DNA of 64,000 bases from Cerrena zonata (lineage: Eukaryota; Basidiomycota; Agaricomycetes; Polyporales; Cerrenaceae). Made by a program: the position numbers and the translations under genes. The stretch spans positions 1 to 64,000 of the forward strand of contig JASBNA010000102.1 in the NCBI GenBank assembly GCA_038087015.1, given 5' to 3'. Below, one piece after another: positions 54,047-64,000 of the stretch; position 1 is the first letter of the stretch, and the number at the start of each line of letters is the position of its first letter. Below the pieces are notes generated by a model. It had not been told where the DNA came from and ran no database searches. It saw nothing but the letters and a program-made list of their open reading frames with translations.

Positions 54047-57000
54047 ATGTCTACATCTTCAAAAGAAGAACCTGAATGGTTACTTACCGCACAAGGAGCT
54101 ACAGTCGGTGGACTTGCCGCTGTGGACAAAGTTGAGAATGCGGTGTGGACATACTGCACGCTGTTGCGGGAAGCTGTCTTTAGCTTTCCTGAGGGTGTGT
54201 CGGTTAATGAGTACGACGAGTTCTTGGAGGGACTGGAGCAGGTATGGGTGGTAAGCAAGTTTAAAGCTTACGCAGGATCTGTAATGACTCCGCAATCAGG
54301 ATGATGTTGATTGCTACGCGGAGGAAGAGCCTCTAGAACAGAAACCGATCCTTGTCGTTCGATTCTTTGAGTTGCTTAAAAAATACAAGAAGGACCATCA
54401 TCCATTCAATTTGCTAGATATCTTCTCCTACCAATATAAGGAGGACCCCGCAATCAGCTATGAAGATCTGGCGCTTCCGAAAGAGCGGGGAGCAGGTGCA
54501 TCCGCCAACGGTATCAGTTGGCTAGAGGACACGAGTAATGTCATTTCATCTTGAGAATTACTTTATGACTAAATGTAAGTACACAGTTAATAACTGGGGT
54601 ATCAAACGCGAACGTCGAGGGCTGCCAGATATCAAGAAGGATGAGACATTATACCTCGGTCGACTGAGTGTGGAACGCTATGCCACGATGATCGAAAAGA
54701 GTAAGTGAATGGAATTGGTAAGATACATGACAGCAATCAGGGATTAATACTGTATACTCTACTATAGATTGCGATATATGGGACTTGGGAGGAGAAGAGG
54801 CTCCACCAAAGCTTCCTGCGGGAAGTCTTACTGACTCCGCAAATCGAGATCTTCCGAAGGAGGATTCGCCAATGGAGGTAGATAGCTCTGAAGTGGTAGA
54901 GCCGAGCGAGGAGCCTATGGAAGATCACGAGGGCGACGTACCAAGTACAAGGTACACACTTCGCGGGTCGACGTTGGAGCGACGTGCGAAGACTCAAGAG
55001 GCGGCCTTGAAAGCAGCGACATCACGGGAGTCATCTCAAGCAAAAGAGTCTGTGGGAGAGAAGGGAAAGGGGAAAGCGGGAGGAGAAAGTGTTGAGGATA
55101 ACTCTAGCGATGGGAGCATCGAGACAAATGATGAAGCCTCAGATAGCGACATCTACGAGTCACCGGGGACACCGAGCGCACTAGTTTATAACGCAAAGCA
55201 AGAGTCACTGTGGATGGGGTCAATAATGCTGAGAAAGCGGTACTGGATGCACAAGAAGTGTCATGAACGACTTAAGGAGTGGCAGCTGGCGGTGAGTAGA
55301 GTTCAGCATCACATAACTGATAGCGCACTTACACTTACATGCACTGGCATTCAGATGCTTCCTTGCAAGAACTGCGCCAAGACTGGGAAGCCGTGCGTTA
55401 TCTACCTCGCTCTAAACCCTGGGTGTATCGGATGCATGGTTGGTACAGGGAAGCGGTCATGTAGCTTCGTCCCTCACATGGGACAGGCCCACGTACCAAT
55501 TCCATATAGTAACCACGTCGGCTTGTACTTTCACACGATGCTAATCAGCCTCTACATGCAAGGTCATCCTCTCCCACTTGTTCCTCAGAATTTCGAAGAG
55601 GTCAACTTTTACCCCGGGATTACACGCGGGACAAAGTACAATATCGTCATCCCAAAGGATCAGCAAGCAACCGTTCGCGTGGAGGCCGTGCAAAAATGGA
55701 AAGAACTGTCGAAGGGCGGATGGAAGGATATGTGGTATGGATTGCCGTACCCAGTTGCAAGTCAAGCCTACAAGGACCTCAGTAGCCGGGTGAAGGGAGT
55801 ACGTGCGCGGTATGCGAAAGCCGTATGGCGAGTATCCGATTTCCCGTCGGACTACGACTACGAGATGGTGAACAAGTACTACCAAACACTAGATGAAGTA
55901 TCAAAGGTGGCTACTTGGGAGGCTTTCGACATCTACAAGCATATCCCATATCTACCAACCCCCAACGTCGTGGCGCCGACAGGTGAAGCACTGATGCTGT
56001 ATCCGCCACCTCAGGAGCGAGGTTTCTCCCGACAAACTTGGAAAGAACATGTTTCCAAAGGAGGTGATCCACTTTATGGACAAGACAGCGACTACGAGGA
56101 AGAGGAAACGGAAGCGGATGAGCAATCAGGTGACAATGCGGGCGTTGCGGATGGGGAACAAGTACATGTGATGGAGCAAGATGAAGACGTGCCCGTTGAG
56201 AATGAGGAGGAAGAATCACCAGAGGACGATACAGGGTCAGATTATCCCGGGAGCGATGATGTAGATGACGGTGTTGAAGATGATGCGGACACTGATCGTC
56301 AACCGGGTACGGCGGCAACAGGCGGGGGTAACAAGAGAAAGGCCAAACAGTCTCCGTCAGAGGGTGTGGATGATAAGTACGACACATCCAGTAATGCAGG
56401 GAATGATGAGGTGGACGAACCGTCAGAGACGCCCACTGGCCCATCGATGCTAGCAAGTCAATCCTCATTGCGGGGACAAGGTCTCTTTGAGGTTCCTCCT
56501 AGTGAACAAGGTATGTAGCGTCACCCCTAGACCATAAGTGCTCACTAAAACAGGGGAACCTGTTCTCAGCAAAGCTATTAAGTGACGAAGAGCTTATGGA
56601 TGTTGATGACATTCCAGGTGCGCAGTTATAGACTCTCGACGACAATCACAAGTCTGATAGTGGGATCTATTTCGAATATAGATTCACGAGACCCTTCTCC
56701 ACCAATAGGCACCCCGCTTGCACCAGTGAAAGCCAGGATGAAGGCGAAACAACCAGGGACTAATCCACGACCGATCAAGAGAGCGCGATTTGAGTCGAGC
56801 GGGGATGGAACATCGGGTGATCGAAACGATGATTCTGAAGATGAAGATGATGCAAACATGGATGCAGGAGGTACTCAAGAAGGAGTGCAAGAGAAGGACA
56901 GTGCTGCAGGCGTAGTCGGCCTTGTGGGCGGAACGCAAGTTGAGCTAGCTGAGAAGAGCCAAAAGGTAGGTTGTGGGGATAGAAATGCGCTGAATCAGGC

Positions 57001-57967
57001 TTAATATTCTGCAACCGTCTAGGTATCGGTCGGTATACAAGACATCGAGGCCCGCTTCAAAGAGCTTGAGGAGGCAGTAGCAGGTCTCAAAGCGGGCTCA
57101 GCTCTCGCTGCTACAGTATATGAGATGAAGGAATGGTTAGATAACGCGGAAAAATCGCTCCCCGAGATGTGGACGCAGATCGAGGAATTGAAAGCCCAAC
57201 AGGACATCTTGCGGACCAGGCTTGAGCAAAGCGAGATTGCATTTGCTGAATATCGCACCGGTATAGAGGATCGAATCCCAATCTTGGTGCAGCAGGAGGT
57301 TCAACGTGTACTGTCCACAAGGCAAACCAATCCGGCGGCGGCTGTCGGATTAGCAAGTACTCAGCAGGTGCCTAAGCCCGATAACAGCACTGGTCAGGAA
57401 ATGTCAATTGTCACCGCTCCCATTGAGAAGGCTACGACATCGTCATCCGCAGACAGCCATCTCCTGACTCACTCTGTCCCGCCACTATCTCAACTAGGAT
57501 CACCGCATGTACTTAACCCCGCACTTTCACCATCGCGCACACCATCCGTTGCTCCATCTCACCACACAACACCATTACCAACGACAGATTCAATTAGCAG
57601 CAACATTCACAATAGTTATGGACCCCTCTCTCCTATGTCATTTGCTCGCCTACGAACTCGAGATGCCTCCTCCGCATTCGGTATTAGCGGGCTATCCGTT
57701 CTCACCACCTTGTCTGATGACTCTCCCAGGACATCGGTTGCACCTACTCAGCAACTAGCTTCAGCTTCAGCTAGGTCCACATCAAGCGATCACACACCCA
57801 CTGGCCCACAATCACCCAGACAACAAACGTCGACATCGACGCATGAGCATCAAGATGGCCAAGATTTCGATCACAGTATTTCTGCTTTGAGGATATCAGC
57901 AGCAGCCGAAGAAACGTCTGGTGTACAATCCGGAGGAGGGGTTCGATCTCATGAGGAGGAGATGTAG
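54047..57967 (+). CDS. Large orphan protein with Cys-rich zinc-binding segment and coiled coil
   Basis: Eight or more exons. The N-terminal exons (from 54047) have KEEPEWLLTAQGATVGGLAA and, after an intron, EQKPILVVRFFELLKKYKKD and NNWGIKRERRGLPDIKKDET. From 54770 a long acidic, disordered part follows, then after an intron a cysteine cluster MLPCKNCAKTGKPC...CIGCMVGTGKRSC (55353-55465), likely zinc-binding. Next come KGGWKDMWYGLPYPVASQAY and another acidic stretch. Downstream exons (56560-57967) add an NLS-like region (RPIKRARFE), a coiled coil (IQDIEARFKELEEAVAGLK and on to residue 80 of that exon) and a Ser/Thr/Pro-rich tail to the stop at 57965. Similar agaricomycete proteins carry a C-x2-C-x4-C...C-x2-C cluster; function unknown. 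Transposon-associated by position. Confidence 0.65.
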
Positions 57968-58079
57968 GTACTCTTCACAGCAGCACTTGTCGCGGGCGTA
58001 TGTAGGTCTGAAAACAATGACATTTTCTTGCATGTATATACGTAGTTCGAAAAATTGTTAGTTATAATGTTCGAGTTCT

Positions 58080-61000
58080 CTAGCGTTTACCACCTCGACC
58101 ACGACCGCGGGTTACCTTTCCTCGGCCACCACCAACTTTGATGGGAGCATCATCCTCCGCGTCAGCAAATCTCTTCGGTGTGGTATGCTTACGAAAGCTG
58201 CGCCGTCTTCGGTCTCACTGGACCGTAGCCCAAATTTTGGGCTCCATAAAAGTAAAGTAAAATTTTATAAAAAGTCTCTTACAAAAGATGATTTTCAGAC
58301 CCAAAAAATGATCTAAAAATTCTGAATTGCAACAGAAATTAATAAATCACAAAAACCTGTGCAAATTCAGACTTTTATATCCACTTTTCAGAGTTCAAAA
58401 AAGCTCAATTGTCATACATTTTTTGCTGGGGCAAAATTCAGTATGCAAAATTCAACATTTTGATATACTTTTATCTTATCAAAAATTATAATATAATTGT
58501 ATATATTAAAATAAAATTTCATGAATAGACAGCCTAAAGAGAAGATATAGACTACTATTCTTAGTACAGCATAGTCCCTGTCAATAAGAGTATTTGATGG
58601 AGGTATTTTGGTATACAATACTATGCATCTTGCCAATTTAGCAGTTTAAATTTTATATCAGTTTAGGAAAAATAAATGTGTGTCAAAACTTTGAATTTTG
58701 TATTCCAAATTTTGCTCTAACAAAAAATGTATCAAAATTGAGCCTTTTTAAACTGTAAAAACTGGATACAAAAGTCAGAATTTATATAGGTTTTTGTGAT
58801 TCATCAAATTCTGCTACAATTCTGAATTTTTAGATCATTTTTTGGGTCTAAAAAGTATGTTTTGTAAGAGACTTTTTATAAAATTTTACTTTACTTTTAT
58901 GGAGCTCGAAATTTGGGCTACGGTCCAGTGTCTGCATCCTCTGAGCCAACTGCGGGGGCCTTCTTCTTACCGCCGCGCCTTACAGGTGTTGATGTCGTCG
59001 CCGCATTTTGACTCGATTCCGCCGCATTTCTATCCATCTGCGCGGGTAGCGATGGTGGCACAACCGTCTCAGGCGTTGAAGCTATCCGGACCAATTTCTT
59101 CTTACAAGGAGGTGGTTTAGGGTATCTGGAGGCTAGGGATGAAATTGACTGTAAAGCTGGTGCTATAGATGATGGAGGTGGAATGATAGGGTTTGCTGCG
59201 GGAACATTTTCACCCTCGACGGGGATGCATTCTGCAAGTGCTTTGAGGGTATGGTTGAAGACATCAAAGACTCGCAAAGTGAGTAGTGAACTCAGAAAGT
59301 GAGTCGGTTTGTCAACTGGGTCCTCCTCGGCATCGAAGTCAAACAACACCAAAGACATGTCGCGGAGAAGAAGGCCTATGAAGAGCAATCTTGCTTCCAT
59401 CATAGGTAGGTCGTGAAAGGATTGGTGACATTCCTTCTTCCATTTGGTGAGAAAGCGAAGTATTGAAGCTACCGTACCCTTGTCCTGGTGACAGTCAGAA
59501 GGCAGATGCGCGGCGTCACTTTCCCAGCTAATCCAGTCAAAGGGCGTTGGTGGAAGCCGTACTTGTACCTGAAAGAAGTGGCGTTAGACATATTCCAGCG
59601 TAGTAATCAACTTTCCTACCTTCTTTCCGTTGTACCAATCCACAATTGCCAAGAAATCGGGATTGGTTGATAAAGCGCGGAGGAAGGGAACCTTCTTTTC
59701 AGCCATGTCAGAGACCCATACCGGGGGTGCAAGAGGTGGAACTATGAAGTTTTGACCGGTTTCGGATGTTTCTAGCTCGCTCAGCATTGCGAAGAGTTCG
59801 TCGTCAATCGCATCAACCGGCATAAGAGGTTGAGCGCAATGTGGCGTGGAAGCTGTAAAGGACAACGGTGCGAGGTTTGTTCATATGGGTGAGCGATAAT
59901 CAAACTGCTTGGAACCAACGACTCACCTGTGTTTTCCTCCGCATCCTCAGTCTCAACGTCAGATAGGTCGGCTTCGTCCTCTGACCCATGTTGCCTAATG
60001 GCGGATAGTACCAGATCCTCCTCCAACTCGTCATCATCGTCATCATACATCTCGCCATAGTCGCTAGCACCTTCTGGTGGACCCGCATCCTCCCCATCGG
60101 TCTCATTCTCCGAGTCAGACTCGATCCGTTTACGAGTGGTCCTCTTCTTCTTGATCATAGGCACTGGTGGAGGTGTCTCAGATCGACTTCCCTCCTCATT
60201 TTGTACCTGCTCTGCGGACGTGGCTTCCTTGGCAACACCTGAAGCGAGACCCTTGGTATATGCGCACATCCATTTGGGGGTGTACTTGGCCTCCACAATC
60301 TCACCGTCTTGCTTTACCCCCTTCCATCTGAATGGACGAATATCACCCTCACCGGCAAGATACATCCGCTGGCGTTCAAGTAGATGGATAAGCCAGTGAT
60401 GAAGACGTTCCACACCTAGCTGACCCGGTTTCCGCAAATACAAGATCTTATCACCCTCCAATGCTTCCGGTGGGAAATACATCTTGTCAAGATAATGATC
60501 TCCATCATTAGGGAAGTCGATGTATGGAGGAGCAGTAGAGGGGTTTCCAGCCGCCATACCTACAATAATATCATTGTCAATACCCCAAAGCACAGCTGAG
60601 AGAGGCCAGAACTTACAGTAGTGAGTAGTAAAGTACGTCTGCAATACCTTAACACGGTCCTTTGCTAAAGTGAACGTGTGTATGGTTGGTAACAAACGCT
60701 CCCCTCGAGAGTCAAACGTGATATAGGTGGATGATGCCTCGTCGGGGTCGTTCATTTGGACAGTCCATGGTGGATAGTCTTGAACATTCCATTTGAACGG
60801 ATTCTTGTAGTTTTGAAGGAAAGTGCGCTGCCATGTATGTAAGGGCATTGTCTCCTTACTATGGTACATTAGCATCGATAGTCGATGGATGAGTTGAGAA
60901 CATACATTGAATTAGCATGATCCGTTCCGAGGGCAACACTGGGACGATTGGAAATGATAATCATGTGCGCCCCAAACCAATTCTGCGCAGAGTAAAGAAC

Positions 61001-61632
61001 GTTGTTGATGAACTCGGTGTAGACAAGATCACCATATCTAAGCGATGATTAAGATTGGTGAACATACAATGGATATGATTGGGCTTACACGGCTTTGGTC
61101 TCTTTAGACCCTGTTCCTTGGTTCATCAACTTCGCTTCTGCGGCCCAAGCCTTGCGCTCGTCGTCCTCCAGACCTGCAAACATCGCTTTCGTCACAGCAT
61201 GATAGGCAGTAAGACGGTGCATCTTCTTCTTCTTTGCATAGGCATCCACATCCTCCTTAATAGAATCCCAGCAGCTACGGGCCCAGAGCTTGCGGGCGGA
61301 GACCTTCTTCAGGAAGCCATACCGTTCGGGCTTGAGATGGCTTGTGTCGCGAACGAGTCGGTCATACATGTACGAAATAACAGTCTAGAAATATAGTGGT
61401 TAGAATGAACCTATCAGAGGGAGAACAGTGGCAGTATTACCTTGCGCAGCTTTGTGCATTCATCGTGTCCGGTGATGGAGCATTCACGAGCAAGATGTAT
61501 AGAGGCTTTGATAGCTACAATACGACGAGCGCGGGACTTTTGAGCACCCAAGTATGCATCAAAATATGTACGAAGGAATTCCTGTTGCACAGGAGTGAGC
61601 CCGTCCTCGGGGGCGGTACCGATAGTTGGCAT
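58080..61632 (-). CDS. Large orphan protein, 3' end interrupted by MITE copy 3
   Basis: Multi-exon. The start MPTIGTAPEDGLTPVQQEFL is at 61632. Then TVISYMYDRLVRDTSHLKPE, LTAYHAVTKAMFAGLEDDER and WAAEAKLMNQGTGSKE (61370-61085), a short exon YGDLVYTEFINNVLY and, from about 60860, LHTWQRTFLQNYKNPFKWNV, DRVKVLQTYFTTHYCKFWPL and LRKPGQLGVERLHHWLIHLL. An acidic disordered region follows (DDDDDELEEDLV, about 60040). Further exons have LSTNPDFLAIVDWYNGKK, SILRFLTKWKKECHQSFHD and RLLFIGLLLRDMSLVLFDFD (59400-59330). The frame enters the MITE at 58930 and stops at once. Beyond it, 58212-58080 continues the old frame with an Arg/Gly-rich tail (RGKVTRGRGRGGKR). The N-terminal organisation matches a widespread agaricomycete orphan family. 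Confidence 0.65.
58216..58930. mobile_element. 715-bp fold-back MITE, copy 3
   Basis: Ends CACTGGACCGTAGCCC and its inverse at 58930, target duplication TCT (58213-58215 and 58931-58933), length exactly 715 bp. It has the same arm architecture as copies 1 and 2, with visible base differences (for example TAGTCCCTGTCAATAAGAG in the centre). It is inserted near the 3' end of the coding region of the minus-strand orphan gene. Confidence 0.92.
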
Positions 61633-61866
61633 ATCCAGGAAGTGTAAGGATGCGGGTTGTGACGGAGAGAGGTGCTCATATTTATGCCGGATCGTTTGTC
61701 TCTTCAGTCGGTGTTTCCCCGTCTCGCTGTAATCACCGTCGCTGAGAATGCGGCGGTCACATGGGAACGGTGGGAACTCGGGAGGTATTGCTTTTATTAC
61801 GTGGATCGCAATATAATTTTGTATCCTGCTGCCACAATGCAATCAGAACCAGCTCTTTTTCAAGAG

Positions 61867-63167
61867 ATGCATGTATATACTACGTATATGCATCAGCTGT
61901 TCAAGGTCAAGTTGGCGAGACAGACAGGGTTGGCGACATCTGCCGCTTCCGCGCATCCACCCAAGATGTCCGATGAATGTAAAGAAGAATACATTGAGGT
62001 GGTGCGCGTTCTGGTTCGGGCATTTCTCAACCCAGGTGCGCTTTGCAAAGATGTAGTCAGGTATTGCATCTCCGCTGAATGTATATGAAGTCAAGGTCAG
62101 CTGGGACATTCAGAAATACCAATTGGAATGTACACGTAGATGCATATCTGGGGGAATGCAGAGAAAGGAGATCTCTCTTGCTAGAGACTTTCCAGGTGTA
62201 AGATCCGGTATCCGCGCCGTCCTCAATCCCCGCACTGTCATCGACGTTTATGGTCGGATTATTGTTTGGATACTATCCAGTATTCTTCCCAAGCGGATTC
62301 AGGTATGGAACTACGGATTCCATTCTTTACAAATGTTGATATTGGGCAGGATATATACCAGAAATGCGCTGGTGAGATTGCGGGGGAGATGCAAAACGAG
62401 CTCGCAGTGCATAGACAAAGCAGGTCTTGGAGGTTTTTGTCTACTCTATTCAGCCAGGTCAACGATTCTATCCCCCCTGGCTTGATCAATTTCTCAGCCG
62501 CATGGTTTATGTTAGGACGTGAGGTATGATTGGTGACGTCCGTATTGTCAAATGCGACTCCATATTCATGACATTGGTTGCACAGGGCCGCGAGGATAGT
62601 CTCATAACATCACCGATTCTTAGAAGCGCGCGTGGGAAGCAATGGATGCGCGATATGGCAGAAGCGGGGACCTTATTGTCGGGCGTGCTGCGCATTATGC
62701 ATCCTGATCAATACCGCATGGGCTATGAAGTCATGACTGGCCTCATGCACTACGAACAAGTCAATCTGGCCCTCTCCACTTGGCCCTCCGTTTTCAATGC
62801 GGCGACCGTCATCTCTAATCGCTGTTGCCCGATGCATCGTGACAACAAAGGGTCGTTCCCTTTGTTCGACATCTTGATATCAACCGGAGACTACAGTAAC
62901 GCCCCCATCTCCATTCTTCCCGTAGGTATTCAATTTCCCAACAGTCCGGGGTCAATGTGTGGTTTTAGTGGCTTTGGCTTTCGACACGGAGTTGCGGGTG
63001 CTGATGGTGCGCGCATCTGTCATGCATTTTACATGAGGAGGGAATTGCAAATATTCACGGGGGTTGTTCCATGCAGCTGGATGACGCAGGATGTCTACCG
63101 CAGATGGATTGGGGAGTCAATAGGTAGGAGTCGCTTTCATTGGAAACTTGACATAGATAATATATAA
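61867..63167 (+). CDS. TET/JBP-like 2-oxoglutarate dioxygenase, KDZ-linked
   Basis: Multi-exon; the first ATG is uncertain (61867, 61891 or 61966). Early exons carry EEYIEVVRVLVRAFLNPG and, after an intron ending near 62098, RDFPGVRSGIRAVLNPRTVI, DVYGRIIVWILSSILPKR. Later come HRQSRSWRFLSTLFSQVN and, from about 62586, GREDSLITSPILRSARGKQW. The catalytic part has CCPMHRDNKGSFPLFDILIS (iron-binding H-x-D), TGDYSNAPISILPVGIQFPN, then SGFGFRHGV (distal histidine) and ARICHAFYMRREL (2-oxoglutarate-binding Arg region). This is the fungal TET/JBP pattern: enzymes that oxidise 5-methylcytosine in DNA. It lies 38 bases before a KDZ transposase start, the known genomic association. The catalytic residues appear intact. 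Confidence 0.75.
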
Positions 63168-63204
63168 CACGAGGATGCGGTGGAAATATAACCTTGTCCT
63201 TGCA

Positions 63205-64000
63205 ATGAAGCGACGTGCTAAGAAAGATGTCCATGATGCACTGTACACTCCGCAACAAAAGCGACCACGACATGCGACAGGTCCTTCAAAGCTACCTAAG
63301 ACCCCAATCATCATTGAAGACTTAAACCTGCGCAAAAAGAAGAAACAGGTTCCCATCGGACATCTGTTTCAGGAGGATGTCGCATCCAGCTCCAATCCAC
63401 GTTCTAAAAATCTGCAAGATCTCAATCATTCTTCAACAGCCTCCTCACACGATCTTACGTCGGGAATCACTAATCCACAAGATGAGAATGATGGCCCCGC
63501 ACCCTTGTTTGAAGGCATTGTCTTCGAGCAGTTGGTTACTGACGAGAGGCAGAGACATGTATGTATCTCTCCCGTAATGAATGTAACTCAGCTCACTCTG
63601 ATGGACAGTCTGCCACAACGTATCTCAATGCCTGGATGCCCAAACGGGACCTCTTTCTGGCAGAAATGGTCGAGCGCGAAGCACCGCCCACGCCCGCATT
63701 ATGCATGAACTGCGACAGCCCGATGAAGTGGAGGTGCCATGATTGCTTTGGAGAGCCCACGTACTGTAGCAACTGCTGTCACTCACTCCATTCACGTGCT
63801 CCTTTCCATCGAGTATCTCGCTGGAACGGTACTGCGTTCTATACTTCATCACTGCGCAAGACAGGCCTGATGCTATTCATGGGCCATGGAGGTCTTCCTT
63901 GTCCCTCCGCGCTCACAATGTACCCTTCCTCTACGGGTACAACTCCTTCTACGAGTGTGGAATCATCACCCTCCACAAGTCCCGTTCATCTTCCAACAGA
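63205..64000 (+). CDS. KDZ transposase, N-terminal part (cut by window edge)
   Basis: I chose the start MKRRAKKDVHDALYTPQQKR at 63205; the frame is open from 63175. Exon 1 ends RQRH near 63559, an intron follows, and exon 2 from 63609 reads SATTYLNAWMPKRDLFLAEM, then a cysteine cluster: CMNCDSPMKWRCHDCFGEPT and YCSNCCHSLHSRAPFHRV, followed by WNGTAFYTSSLRKTGLMLFM and GHGGLPCP. This is the CxC2-like cysteine cluster that begins Kyakuja-Dileera-Zisupton transposases. The RNase H-like catalytic core lies beyond the right edge. No frame break in the visible part. Confidence 0.88.

Noticed and set aside
55911..56468. 185-codon minus-strand ORF rich in His and Pro
   Set aside because: Antisense of the acidic region of the large orphan gene; low-complexity composition explains it.

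Overview
The window looks like nuclear DNA of a mushroom-forming basidiomycete (Agaricomycetes). Genes are dense and cut by many short introns of about 50-65 bases. The mobile-element families (KDZ transposase with a TET/JBP-like dioxygenase, a DIRS-type YR retroelement, a very large Helitron helicase) and an F-box protein of the usual agaricomycete type point the same way. There are no bacterial operons, rRNA genes or CRISPR arrays. I saw no tRNA, but I did not run a tRNA search.

Region 1 (about 0.3-29.1 kb) is AT-rich and contains no recognisable housekeeping gene. It is punctuated by five short arrays of one 21-bp minisatellite family. The first three arrays lie in one orientation and the last two in the other, so the outermost arrays form an inverted pair 28.8 kb apart. 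Between them lie a 2,362-codon Helitron-type Rep/helicase with a C-terminal cysteine-peptidase-like domain, a seven-exon JmjC-like oxygenase gene, and four orphan families. These are: A, ATP-grasp-like, three copies; B, ending in an M/L-GLDN-x-D/E tail, three copies; C, one near-complete copy and one stub; D, two copies. A segment of about 4.3 kb (families A-B-C) occurs at 2.1-6.4 kb and again at 13.1-17.4 kb; the second copy is full of single-base indels. This block is my best candidate for an undescribed large mobile element or cargo system.

Region 2 (about 30-44 kb) is conserved host sequence: an F-box protein, an unknown protein, a small secreted cysteine-containing protein, threonine dehydratase (ILV1), a Cti6-like PHD-finger protein and COG2 of the Golgi tethering complex. 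Intergenic stretches are mostly short.

Region 3 (about 44.6-51.8 kb, minus strand) is a DIRS-type retrotransposon. Its Gag-like first gene is broken by two copies of a 715-bp fold-back MITE with CACTGG ends and 3-bp target duplications. One of these MITEs was itself hit by a Gypsy-like LTR that is now a 960-bp solo LTR. The RT-RNase H and tyrosine recombinase reading frames remain open.

Region 4 (about 52-64 kb) is a second transposon island: two large orphan genes, a third 715-bp MITE that cuts the end of one of them, a TET/JBP-like 2-oxoglutarate dioxygenase, and the start of a KDZ transposase running off the right edge. Close linkage of TET/JBP genes with KDZ transposases is a known basidiomycete arrangement. 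Exon coordinates were worked out by eye and may be off by a base or two.
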